The notes under the pieces are model-generated. The model saw only the letters and a list, made by a program, of their open reading frames with translations, was not told the origin of the DNA and did no database searches. Positions 8,850 through 17,900 of a stretch of 64,000 bases of DNA are shown here, one piece after another; position 1 is the stretch's first letter; every line of letters starts with the position of its first letter. Both the position numbers and the translations under genes were made by a program. Source of the DNA: Bradyrhizobium sp. NP1 (GTDB lineage Bacteria; Pseudomonadota; Alphaproteobacteria; Rhizobiales; Xanthobacteraceae); NCBI RefSeq assembly GCF_030378205.1, contig NZ_CP127385.1, positions 4,566,001 to 4,630,000 on the forward strand, written 5' to 3'.

Positions 8850-9833
8850 TCAGGCGGCGACCGCGTCGGAAAGACGCAACGTACGGCCCCCCAACGAACC
8901 GAAGCTGCGCAGCCGGCAAGTGAGCACGATGATCTGTTGATGCTTGCCGGCGCGGCTCAGCGCGTCGAACATGCGTTGAATCCGGTCGTCATCGCAGTAG
9001 ACGAGAGCATCGTCGAGAATGATGGGGACGGTCCCTCCCCGTTCGGTAAGCATCGCGCCCATGGCAAGACGGACAAGAACGGCAATTTGCTCCTGCGTGC
9101 CGTCGGAGAGGCGGTCGAATGCCTCCGGCCGATCCCGCCTGATGCCGGTGACGGCAAAGCCGTCGCCGAGTTCAAGTTCGGCCCCTGGGAATAGGTCGTT
9201 CAGGAACGGCCGCAAGTGCCGCCGTACTGGCTCGTAGTAGCGCTGGCGTCCTTCCGTGAGACAGGCTGAGATCGTGTTGCGCAGTAGCTTGAGCGTCGCC
9301 ACACGTTTCTGAAGCTGCGCGCATTGGCGCTCGGCAATCGCGCGCTGCTCCTCGGCGGCGGCCAGGGCCTCACCTACGCCGTCGCCGCCGGCGGTCTGTA
9401 TCTGGCCGGTCAATCGGCCGATGGCGCGTGCGAGCTGGTGAAGCTCGTCATTCCGATTTGCCAGGGCCTGCTCAAGCCGGTCGTGGCGCGCTTGCCGACG
9501 CTCGATCTCGTCTGCATCTGGTGCCGTCTGCCGCCGTGCGGCGAGGGTCGCGGCAGCAATCTGATATGCCGCTTCTGCATCCGTGACCTGGTTCGCCAGC
9601 GCGGCTTCGCGCGCCTGCCGCTCGGCATCCGGGCAGAGCGCGACGTCCTCGGCAATTCGATTGCGCAGAACCTCAAGCTTGGATTCCGCCGCGCTGCGAG
9701 CCTGAAGCGCGGCTTCCAGTGCGCTCTGTTGCTGGCGTAGCGCTTCATCGAGGCTTTCGCGGCGTGCCTCAGCGGTTACTCGCTCCTGAGCGAGCCCCAT
9801 TTGTCGCTCCCTGATCTCGGCATTCGTCGGCAA
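8850..9833 (-). CDS. Rad50/SbcC-like ATPase, C-terminal part (frame-separated)
   Basis: 327 aa in the frame following the N-terminal part. It has a long coiled coil (about residues 10-200), then the C-terminal ABC half: LSDGTQEQIAVLVRLAMG as signature motif and PIILDDALVYCDDDRI as Walker B, then HQQIIVLTC as the switch region. It lacks a Walker A of its own. The first residues LPTNAEIRERQ continue naturally from the upstream part (…IAEAHAL), so a single frame change around 9800-9833 splits what is otherwise one protein of roughly 850 aa. It could be a genuine inactivating mutation, programmed frameshifting or a sequence error. It would act with the adjacent Mre11-like nuclease. Confidence 0.75.
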   Translation of the reverse strand: MPTNAEIRERQMGLAQERVTAEARRESLDEALRQQQSALEAALQARSAAESKLEVLRNRIAEDVALCPDAERQAREAALANQVTDAEAAYQIAAATLAARRQTAPDADEIERRQARHDRLEQALANRNDELHQLARAIGRLTGQIQTAGGDGVGEALAAAEEQRAIAERQCAQLQKRVATLKLLRNTISACLTEGRQRYYEPVRRHLRPFLNDLFPGAELELGDGFAVTGIRRDRPEAFDRLSDGTQEQIAVLVRLAMGAMLTERGGTVPIILDDALVYCDDDRIQRMFDALSRAGKHQQIIVLTCRLRSFGSLGGRTLRLSDAVAA

Positions 9834-11364
9834 GCGGAAGCGCGTGCGCCTCGGCGATTGTGTCGACGCCGGCGCCCTTCAGAATGGTAAGGCGCTCTTC
9901 GTCGTATTCGGCGCGCTTCTCCTGCCGCGGCTGCGCCGCGGGAGTGACCGTAATGATGGCTAGATCGCCGACGGTGATCTTGGTGGGCGCCACGATCGCC
10001 GCGCTGTACGCGCCCTTGGCGCGAGCGGAGCCGATTCGAACCTGTCCGGCCCCCTCGGGCTTCACCTCGACCGCAAGCTGGGCGGCAACGGCCGACAATT
10101 GGGCGTCTAGCGTAGCGATCTGCCGCTCCAGCTCGTCGAGCCGTTCGACGGTCTTGGGCTTGACCCGGATTTGGGCAAGCTGAGCGTCCGTCTCGCGCAG
10201 CTCTTCGGCCGTGCGCTCGAGGACTTTTAGTTGGCGCGCGAGCTCGTCTTTGCGCTGGGCGCGAAGCACCGCGGCGCCGAGACGTTCCAGCTGCCGCTCA
10301 CAGGTGGACAGTGCGTGGAGCCGCTTGTCTACTCCGGCGATATCAAGTTGCGTTCGCGTGAGACCGGCGCGCGCTTCCTGCTCACGGGCTTCGTGCTGCG
10401 GAAGTTCGCGGGCGAGTGCGGATTCCGCCGCGCGATTGGCATCGATGCGCGTGGTGAGGTCGCGGTGTTGCTTGAGCCGTTGCGCAACGGCTTCAAGGCC
10501 GCGTTTGGCTCCTGTTTCCTCGGCCTCAAGACGGCGAACCTCCTGGGCAGCAGACTGTGCGTTCGCAAGAGATTCCTTGGCCATCAGAATATCCGTACTG
10601 GCTTGTTGGATGGCCACAGGGTCGGTCAGGTCGCGGTGGCGACGGCGGAGCTGTCCGAGCTCGTGAAACTGGGTTTCGAGGGCGGTGAACTTGGTGCGAT
10701 TTTCAGCCTCGATCGTGCGCCAACGCTCCGCGTCGGCAATCGCCCGCTGCAACGGCCCGTCGGCGCGTGGGCGCTGTTCGGAATCGGTGAGATAGCGCCG
10801 GATCTCGTCGTTGATCGCATCGAGCGTCTGCCGTGCGCGCTCGCCGCCAATCAATGCCCCGACTTCGGATTCGATTGCGGTGTTCAGCGCGGAGGACGCG
10901 CCTGCGCCGGGAACCGGCGCGGCGAAGGAAGCGCCCTGCCCGACCCACAAGAGGCCGAAGGCGCCGTCGTCGAGCGCGCGGCCGCTGCCCGGGCTCACGC
11001 CGAGGATATCCCATATGGCCTCGTCCGCTTGTTTGGAGCGCGCGATCTCCCGCCCGTCCTCGGTGAGCGATGCGCTTGGCGACCGCAAGAACGACTTGCG
11101 GATCACATAGGCGTACCCGTCCTGCTCAAAAGTGACCTGCACCGTCGCGGGCAACTGGCTGCCCTCGGAGCCGAGATCGCGGATGTCCTGATTCTTGCTG
11201 TCGTGCCGGGAAAAAAGACAGGTCCGGATTGCCTTGAACAGGGTGGATTTGCCGATTTCGTTGCCGGCGGCGAGGACGTTGACGCCGGCGCCGAAGCCAT
11301 CCACCTGCATCGGGGTGACGAACCGGCCAACTCCCTCGACGGAAAGCGCCTTGATAAGCATCAC
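9769..11364 (-). CDS. Rad50/SbcC-like AAA ATPase, N-terminal part (frame-separated)
   Basis: 531 aa. The N-terminus MMLIKALSVEGVGRFVTPMQ leads into Walker A AAGNEIGKSTL at about residues 32-42. A long coiled-coil arm follows from about residue 210. The last ~15 residues after IAEAHALP are out-of-frame read-through; the true continuation is in the next frame (see the C-terminal part). Its ATG overlaps the stop of the Mre11-like gene by four bases (ATGA), as is typical for sbcD-sbcC pairs. No CxxC zinc hook is apparent in the arm, which resembles YhaN-type Rad50 relatives more than canonical SbcC. Confidence 0.8.
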   Translation of the reverse strand: MMLIKALSVEGVGRFVTPMQVDGFGAGVNVLAAGNEIGKSTLFKAIRTCLFSRHDSKNQDIRDLGSEGSQLPATVQVTFEQDGYAYVIRKSFLRSPSASLTEDGREIARSKQADEAIWDILGVSPGSGRALDDGAFGLLWVGQGASFAAPVPGAGASSALNTAIESEVGALIGGERARQTLDAINDEIRRYLTDSEQRPRADGPLQRAIADAERWRTIEAENRTKFTALETQFHELGQLRRRHRDLTDPVAIQQASTDILMAKESLANAQSAAQEVRRLEAEETGAKRGLEAVAQRLKQHRDLTTRIDANRAAESALARELPQHEAREQEARAGLTRTQLDIAGVDKRLHALSTCERQLERLGAAVLRAQRKDELARQLKVLERTAEELRETDAQLAQIRVKPKTVERLDELERQIATLDAQLSAVAAQLAVEVKPEGAGQVRIGSARAKGAYSAAIVAPTKITVGDLAIITVTPAAQPRQEKRAEYDEERLTILKGAGVDTIAEAHALPLADECRDQGATNGARSGASNR

Positions 11365-12491
11365 GCCGCCTCCTTGCCGTTCTTGCCTGCTACGCGGAGG
11401 TACAGCTCAACGAGAGCTTCTTCGGCGCGGTGACGCATATCCGGCGCCTGCCCGGCATCATCCAGGACACCCCTGAGCCGATCGGCTGCTCGCGCGAGGA
11501 CACCGTCGAAGTCGATCGACTCAAGATCGGCTTGCGTGGGTCGCACGGCGAGCTCTTCTTGGTCGACGTCGAGATGAAAAACCGCGGCTTCAAGATCGAC
11601 CAAGCGCCGCTGAAACTCGGCGTAGGCTGTGACCGGCAGCGATCCCTGAAGCTGCAGACGCACGATGGAGCGCGCGAGATCGGCTTCGTTGCGGAGGCGC
11701 TGGTCGAGGTCTGAAAGGCCGGCGGCGTCGGCAAGATGCTCGCTGTGCGTGATCCATCGGTACGTCCCGGTGACGAGGGGCGTCACCGACGCAGGCGCTC
11801 CCGGGGCAGCGATGTCGACGAGCAGCGCCGTGCCGCGCTCCTGGCGACCGGCGCGATCCGGCTCGGGCGTTCCGGCGTACCAGGCGGCGGGGCCGACTTG
11901 CAGGGTACGATGCCAGTCGCCGAGCGCCAGATAGTCGAGGCGGGCGCGGGTCGGACGCGCCGGATCAATCGGGTTGGTGGCTTCGCCTTCCTGCCCGAAG
12001 TTCACGACGGAGCCGTGTGCGAGGCCGAGCCGCAACGCGCCCTCGGCTGTCGCGGCGGAATCCATCCACGCCGTCACGTCGTCGAATTCGGTCTTGCGGC
12101 AGAGCGGCGCCGGCAACAGGAACGCGCCCTCGTCGATCTGCGCGGCCTTGGGCGCAAGGTGCAGATGAACATGGCCAGGCAGACCGAGTTGGGCGACGCG
12201 GTCCCAAACGCCCTCCGGGCGGTGCGGATCGTGGTTGCCCGGCAACAGGTGCCAGCGAATGTCTGGAAAGAGCTTCATGCGCTCGATCGGCGCGCGCAGT
12301 GTGATCGGGCTTGGGGCCTCGCTGTCGTAGACGTCCCCGGCTACGAGCACGTGCCCCGCACCGTGCGAGCGCGCCAACTCGCCGAGCCGCTCAATGGAGG
12401 CAAGGCGTGCCTGACGCAAAGCTTCCTCTTTGGCGCCGAACTGTTTGAAGACCTTGCCGATTTGCCAGTCGGCAGAGTGTAGAAACCGCAT
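11361..12491 (-). CDS. Mre11/SbcD-like metallophosphoesterase (DNA repair exonuclease)
   Basis: 376 aa calcineurin-type phosphoesterase. Metal-binding motifs are in order: LHSADWQIG (D8), VAGDVYD (about 52-56), LPGNHDPH (about 84-91), a later LAHGSV and LALGDWH, which replaces the usual GHxH. It is the SbcD/Mre11 (YhaO-like) nuclease subunit that processes DNA ends together with a Rad50-like ATPase, whose start overlaps its stop. It lies about 115 bases downstream of the E1-like gene on the same strand, so it may belong to one transcript with the ubiquitin-like cassette. Confidence 0.9.
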   Translation of the reverse strand: MRFLHSADWQIGKVFKQFGAKEEALRQARLASIERLGELARSHGAGHVLVAGDVYDSEAPSPITLRAPIERMKLFPDIRWHLLPGNHDPHRPEGVWDRVAQLGLPGHVHLHLAPKAAQIDEGAFLLPAPLCRKTEFDDVTAWMDSAATAEGALRLGLAHGSVVNFGQEGEATNPIDPARPTRARLDYLALGDWHRTLQVGPAAWYAGTPEPDRAGRQERGTALLVDIAAPGAPASVTPLVTGTYRWITHSEHLADAAGLSDLDQRLRNEADLARSIVRLQLQGSLPVTAYAEFQRRLVDLEAAVFHLDVDQEELAVRPTQADLESIDFDGVLARAADRLRGVLDDAGQAPDMRHRAEEALVELYLRVAGKNGKEAA

Positions 12492-12605
12492 TCTTGCCCC
12501 CCTTAAAGGTTGCCACTTCTGCCGGGCCTAAGCTAGGGATTGTAGGCCCTTGCAGCGCCGCCCCAAACTGTTGGCGCCGGCATCCGATCGCCAATCCCCT
12601 GCTTT

Positions 12606-14000
12606 TCAATCGGTGCCGGCGGGGCAAACCGGAAAGCGAGCGGCCAAAAAAACTGCTCCGCCGGCACGGGTATGGGGCGAGCGCTGCGCACTTTTGTCGA
12701 GAACGGGCGCACGAAGCGCCGCGCAAGACGGGCAACCACGCCTCCGCGGGACCGCCGACCATGACGGGTGTTCGGGCCGAAGCGCTGTCAGATAGATCTG
12801 TTGCTCGCTGGCCGGGATCGTCTGGCTCGCGCGGTGCCGGAGGAAATAGCTCGCCGTAAGGAGGCCGGCCCAGAAGGACACGAAGGCGACGGTCGGTATC
12901 GGTGCGTTTCCCGGATCGTCCGTGGGATGCAGGCACTGGGCGCATCCCAGCCCGTCCGCGTGGAACGACGCCAGCGCGGACCAGTGCGTCGTGGCTCCGA
13001 CGCCAAGCCAGTCGGGACCAGCGCGCTGGACAAGCCAACGGGTCGGAATATCGTCCACACCGACCAGGACCGACGCCGCCAGCGGTAGCAGCGACGGCAG
13101 TTGAGCGGGCTCGTAGCGTTTCGGAACTGGCTCGATGGCCAGGCCGCAGCCGGTGAGAATGGTGGCAAGGTCGTGGGCCTTGTCATCCTTCAGGCGCGAG
13201 CGCTGCAGCAACATGTAGCGGTTGAGATTGCTGGTGTCGGTAGTGTCGGGCTCGATAACGCGGGCGCGGCCCTCGACACCGGGCACCCGCGCCAGCGCGT
13301 AGAGGATCGCATTGATGATGGCGCCGCCGCTGATGCAATCGAAGGTGCCGAGCTGCCTGACGAAGGGCGTTCCCTCTGGCGCGAGCGCGAACACGACGTT
13401 GGTGGCCGGCGCAAACACCGTCTCCATCCGCGCGGGGTTGCGCGCGGCGTGCGCGAGCGTGCGCATCGACGTCTTGAACGCTTCCGCGGCGGCCAGCCCG
13501 GCCGCCGCCATGCCGCCCAAGGGCCACAAGCCGCCGTCCCACATATTACTGGCGGTCTGGTCGCCGAGATGGCCACTCCACGGCCTCGCGTTCAATCGAA
13601 TGAGGCGCGCGGCCCGCACTGAAATCTCGGAATTGCCAAGCGTTATGGCGATGTCGACCTCGCCTACCGGCGCTCCGGTGGCGAAGCTGTAGCCGGGCAG
13701 CAGGTCGGCTCCGGCGCGCGCGAGTTCCTCGACGAGGTCACCCCGCCCGAGCGGGGGCTGTTGCCCGACCAAGGCGGCCGGCGGACAGATCAGGTGCACG
13801 TGATGGCCGGACCGCGCCATCAGCATGGCCGCCGTCACGAATGCTGTTTGGGCCGAATGAGAGGCGATGTTAGCGGCATCGGCGACCAGCGCCACGCGCA
13901 GTCCCGTCAGCGCCGCGATCAGCTCGTCGTCGGTCACCGTGTCGTGGACCTCGTCGCGCATCAGGAGAAGTGTGCGGTCCAGGGCGTCACGGAGCGTCAT
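12606..14000 (-). CDS. E1/ThiF-like activating enzyme of a ubiquitin-like system
   Basis: 464 aa. The C-terminal half is an E1/ThiF Rossmann domain: CISGGAIINAILYALA (about 222-237), DTTDTSNLNR with the E1 Asp and SNLNR at 257-261, VGVDDIPTRW near 313-322, and two CxxC pairs (CAQC at 353-356, CPSC at 423-426) that could bind zinc. The first ~200 residues resemble a second, degenerate Rossmann unit (RVALVADAANIASHSAQTAF). Such enzymes adenylate the C-terminal glycine of a Ub-like protein. The ATG at 14000 overlaps the JAMM gene stop (ATGA), so the two are coupled. The catalytic thioester Cys cannot be assigned by eye, and no E2 was found nearby. Confidence 0.82.
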   Translation of the reverse strand: MTLRDALDRTLLLMRDEVHDTVTDDELIAALTGLRVALVADAANIASHSAQTAFVTAAMLMARSGHHVHLICPPAALVGQQPPLGRGDLVEELARAGADLLPGYSFATGAPVGEVDIAITLGNSEISVRAARLIRLNARPWSGHLGDQTASNMWDGGLWPLGGMAAAGLAAAEAFKTSMRTLAHAARNPARMETVFAPATNVVFALAPEGTPFVRQLGTFDCISGGAIINAILYALARVPGVEGRARVIEPDTTDTSNLNRYMLLQRSRLKDDKAHDLATILTGCGLAIEPVPKRYEPAQLPSLLPLAASVLVGVDDIPTRWLVQRAGPDWLGVGATTHWSALASFHADGLGCAQCLHPTDDPGNAPIPTVAFVSFWAGLLTASYFLRHRASQTIPASEQQIYLTALRPEHPSWSAVPRRRGCPSCAALRAPVLDKSAQRSPHTRAGGAVFLAARFPVCPAGTD

Positions 14001-14437
14001 GCGAGCACCAACCGCGACGAGATCGCGACCTCTTGCCACTGCCCGTCGGGCTGGATCTCGGTGAGGAAGGCCTGGCCGAACCCGACCGGGCCGAGCCCGA
14101 AATTCGGGATCACGAGCGACAGGAAACCGGGCTTGTGGATGATCGGGAACTCGTCGTCGGTCGGCGAGTGGAACGCCTCGCCGGGATGCGTGTGCACCTG
14201 GACGCGGATGCCCGTGTTCGTGTTGCCGAGCTCCAGCCAGAAGTAGCTCAGCCACTGGTCGTCGAGCACGAAGCCGCCGAGGTGCGCCTTATGGCGCGGA
14301 TGCACGACCCTCGTGATGTGCTCCGGGGAGTCCCACGAGCTCAGCCACAGGACCTGGCACTCGCGGCGGCCGCAGCCGCACGCCCGGAAGTGCTTGAAGG
14401 TGTCTTCAAGCACTCCGCCGTTGAGTCGATACATCAT
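13997..14437 (-). CDS. JAMM/MPN+ (JAB-domain) metallopeptidase
   Basis: 146 aa single-domain JAB protein. The JAMM zinc motif is visible as HTHPGEAFHSPTD, with H82, H84, S91 and D94; the upstream acidic residue is probably E26 (RRECQVL). JAMM peptidases remove residues after Gly-Gly of Ub-like proteins or cut isopeptide bonds. The neighbouring Ub-like protein ends in Gly-Gly-Ala, so trimming of the terminal Ala is the natural first job. The gene sits one base downstream of the Ub-like gene and overlaps the E1-like gene by four bases. Confidence 0.88.
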   Translation of the reverse strand: MMYRLNGGVLEDTFKHFRACGCGRRECQVLWLSSWDSPEHITRVVHPRHKAHLGGFVLDDQWLSYFWLELGNTNTGIRVQVHTHPGEAFHSPTDDEFPIIHKPGFLSLVIPNFGLGPVGFGQAFLTEIQPDGQWQEVAISSRLVLA

Positions 14438-14438
14438 C

Positions 14439-14867
14439 TCACGCTCCGCCCTTCACCTTGCTGGGGCGCAGCAGCAGGATATCGTGCGGCTTGACGCCGG
14501 CCTCCTTGAGAGTCTGGGAGTCCGACAGCTCGTCGCCGCCCTTGTAGAGGGAGAGCGTGTGGGGGTTCGGCAGCGGGCCGAAGGCCGCGAGCGCCTTGTC
14601 GAGCAGCGCCTTCACCGTCTCCTCGGCGCGCACCTCGAACTTCTTCTTGACGCCGTCGTAGAGGATTTCGACAGTGAACTCCCGCGGATGCTCCGGCTCC
14701 CGGATGGCTTCCGCCACCTCGGCCTCAGCCTTCTCGACCTCGTGCCGGGCCTCCTGCTCCTTTTCGAGCGCCTTCTCGAGGTCGCGCTCGGCGTGGCGGA
14801 GGTGCTCGATCGGCTCCTCCGCCGCATGGTCGGCCTCATTGGGGCCGGACGAATTGTGATTGGTCAT
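14439..14867 (-). CDS. Ubiquitin-like modifier with N-terminal coiled coil (DUF2604-like)
   Basis: 142 aa. Residues about 20-56 are a charged coiled coil (LEKALEKEQEARHEVEKAEA). Residues about 63-136 form a beta-grasp fold in the ubiquitin style (FTVEILYDGVKKKFEVRAEE, then LSLYKGGDELSDSQTLKEAG). The tail KVKGGA places Gly140-Gly141 before a single Ala, as expected for a pro-modifier matured by a JAMM peptidase. The start at 14867 has an AAAGG ribosome-binding site; the frame is open upstream without protein-like sequence. Order on the strand is Ubl, JAMM, E1, a minimal conjugation cassette. The domain name DUF2604 is from memory. Confidence 0.82.
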   Translation of the reverse strand: MTNHNSSGPNEADHAAEEPIEHLRHAERDLEKALEKEQEARHEVEKAEAEVAEAIREPEHPREFTVEILYDGVKKKFEVRAEETVKALLDKALAAFGPLPNPHTLSLYKGGDELSDSQTLKEAGVKPHDILLLRPSKVKGGA

Positions 14868-14956
14868 TACGCTTGTACCTTTCCGTTTGAGCGTGGCCCT
14901 GTGCCGGGCTCTCACCCTGTCAATCGGCGGCGGAAAGGGCGACCGGTAATGCGGTG

Positions 14957-17900
14957 CTAGAATTTTTTGCGCAGCGTCCCGTTCGGCGCGCAGGCGCAGA
15001 TGAAGAAGGCCGGGCAGCCGGGGCAGGTCCGGGGCGAAGGATCGATCGGAAAGCGCCCGGCGCGGATGGCCGCAAGGAAATCGTTCAGCTTTTTCCTGCG
15101 CGCCTCCAGCGGTTTGGGCTTGAGCTGGATATCAAAGACGTCCTGATCGGCGAGATGGACGAGCTGGACCAGGGCGTCCGGAAAGGCCTGCCGGGCGGCG
15201 AGGACGAAGGCGGCCGCGCCGACATCGTCCTCTTCGGCAGATCGGCGGTGCCCTGTCCTCACCCGGCGGAGCACTCGCCGGCCACTCGGTTCCAGCAGCA
15301 CATCGTCCGGCCGTACGACGATGTCGTGATCGCCGAAGCTGAGGCGCAGAGCCGTCGGCGGCTCCGGCGTAAGGCCCGCCCGCGTTCCCGCAAAGAATCG
15401 GATCATTGCGACAGCCAGCGAATGGAATGCGGCAACATCGCCGTTACGGCCCAGTCCCTCCGCTTCGAGAGCCGTGATGACGTGAACCTCTATCTCGCTT
15501 TCGGCGATGGTGGCAGCGATCAGGCCGTCCGAGACCACGCGCACCGCTTCGTGCATGCGCATGAAGTCCGTCATGCTGCGCCGCCCGCCGACCTGAAGCA
15601 CGTGAGTGTAAAAGAACCGGCGCGGGCAAGACTCGTAAAGGGCCATCTGCGGGCCGGTGAAGCTGAGCTTGCCTTCGTAGGTCCAGGTGATCGCGCGGTC
15701 TTCCGGCGCCTCCGGGAGCGTTCGCGACGGCGTGACCGATTTACGCGCGAGCCCTGACCCCATCCGGGCGAGAAACGGGGATTCCGGGCGGTTGGTGCCG
15801 TTGGACTTTTGCGTCGGGCAATAGAGGAACAGGCGGTCGCGCGCGCGGGACTGCGCCACGTAGAAGAGGCATTCCTGCTCCTCCGCCTGCCCCTCGCGCA
15901 ATACGTCAAGTGCGCTACCGGTGGCACCCTCGACCATGCCGTCAGGCGGCGGGCACGCCGGCGCGCGTGGGCTGCCCGGTAGAGTATCGGCGTTCATGCC
16001 GGGCAGATGAACCACGGGAAACTCCAGGCCCTTGGCCCCGTGGATCGTCATCAGCCGGACGGCATCGATGCCTTGGGCAGCCGCGGGCAACTGCCGGAGA
16101 TCACGTTCGTCGCCGAGACGGACCAGCCGGCGCACCCCGTCGAGCAGACGCACGACCGGCTGACCGCGCCCCGATGGCTGGGCGCGCACAAAATTCAGGA
16201 GTTGCCAGAGCGCGATGCAACGCCCGCGGTCGATGACATCGGCCGAGACCGAAAGGCGCGCTTCGATTCGCGTCCGGTCGAGAAGGAGCGTCGCGAGCAC
16301 CGTCCACGGCGACGCACCGGCATCGAAGCCGGCCAGCGCAGCCGACAGGCGGCGAAGCGCTGCGGCGCCGTCGGTCGAAAGCTCCGCAATACAATCGATA
16401 TCATTCAGCCAGACGAGCGGGGCGGTCTCATTGGCGCGCAAGTGGTCGAGAACCGCGCCGACGTCACCAAGGGACATAGTGAACTCGGGGCCGCAAGCGA
16501 CGCGGGTAAGCCCCATGGCGCGGCGATCAACGAGGATCGAGAGAAAGGCGAGCAGGTCTTTCACCTCGTCGCGCTCGAAGAGGCTACCGAGGAACAGCAC
16601 CGGAATGCCGAGACGCTCCAGCTCGTGTCCGAGCGTGGAGAGCTTTTCGTTGCCGGTGCAGAGCACGGCTTGATCGCCATAGCAGACGCCGGCAGCGCGC
16701 ATTTCCTCGATCGCGTCGGCAAGCGCCACGGTTTGCTGGGCAGGCGTCGCGACGGCGCGATGTTCCGGCGGATGCCCGCCGCGGTCACGCTCCGCTGCGA
16801 GGTCTCCGCCACCCCCGCCTGCTTTCATTTTGGCGGCAAAGGCAGAAAACGCATCGACGATCTCGGCAACCGATCGATAGTTTCGAGTGAGGCGCCCACG
16901 TTCTCCACCCGGAAAATCGTCCGTCCCGAAGCGCGCCATGTTGAACGACGAGGCACCACGAAACCGATAGATAGACTGTTTGGCGTCACCGACCGCCCAG
17001 AGGTTCTGGCCGTCTGGCCGCAACGCGGTGAGGAGACGCACGCTGCTGCGGTTCACGTCCTGATACTCGTCAACCAGAACATGGTCGTACTCGGCTTGCA
17101 GGTGCGCGCGAATGGCCTCGTTGGCTTCGAGAAGCCGCACAGGCAGGGAAACGAGATCGCCGAAATCGACGCAATGCGTGTCGCGCTTGAGCTTTTCGTA
17201 GCGGTCGTAGACCAGAGCGACTTCGGCCGCGCGTGCGGCTGCTTCTCCCGCGCCGGCTACGCGCATGTTCTCCGCAAGCTCGGCGTACCGCTTTTCGTCG
17301 ACCACCTCATCCTTGGCGCGCGAGATCGCCGCGAGCATGTCGGCGATGATTTGCGTTGGATCGGAAAGATGCTGGTAGTGCACGAGGCATAGCCCCGGAA
17401 ATACATCCTCCAGGCGATCGACGGCTTCCGTCCGGTCCATCAAGCGTGGATCTTTGGGCAGGCCGAGCTCGAGATGGAAGCGGCGGATGAGATCGAGGCC
17501 GAACGCATGAAAGGTGCCGATCCACATAGCCGCGGCGGCATCCTTGTTCTTGGCGGCGATGCGTTCGGCCATTTCGCGCGCAGCCTTGTTGGAAAAGGTG
17601 AGAACAAGGATGCGGCGCGGATCAATCCCGTCGGCAAGAAGCCCTTCAATGCGGGCGGCCAAGGTTTGCGTCTTACCGGTCCCCGGCCCGGCTTCAAGCA
17701 GATAAGCGCAGCCTCGATGCGCGGCGGCCGCGATCTGCCCGGGATTGAGGTCGCGGGAAACACTCTCTTCCGCCGCTGGCGGTTCGATCACGGGCAGAAG
17801 CAGCGCGTCGAATAGCTGTTGGGCGACCACGGCAAACGGCGCCCCGAGCCGCTCGGCGATCGCCGTCGCGGAAAGCCCCTCCTCCACATGAAGGCGCCGT

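Noticed and set aside
16007..17392. 461-codon plus-strand frame inside the helicase gene
   Set aside because: Antisense to a helicase with all motifs present.
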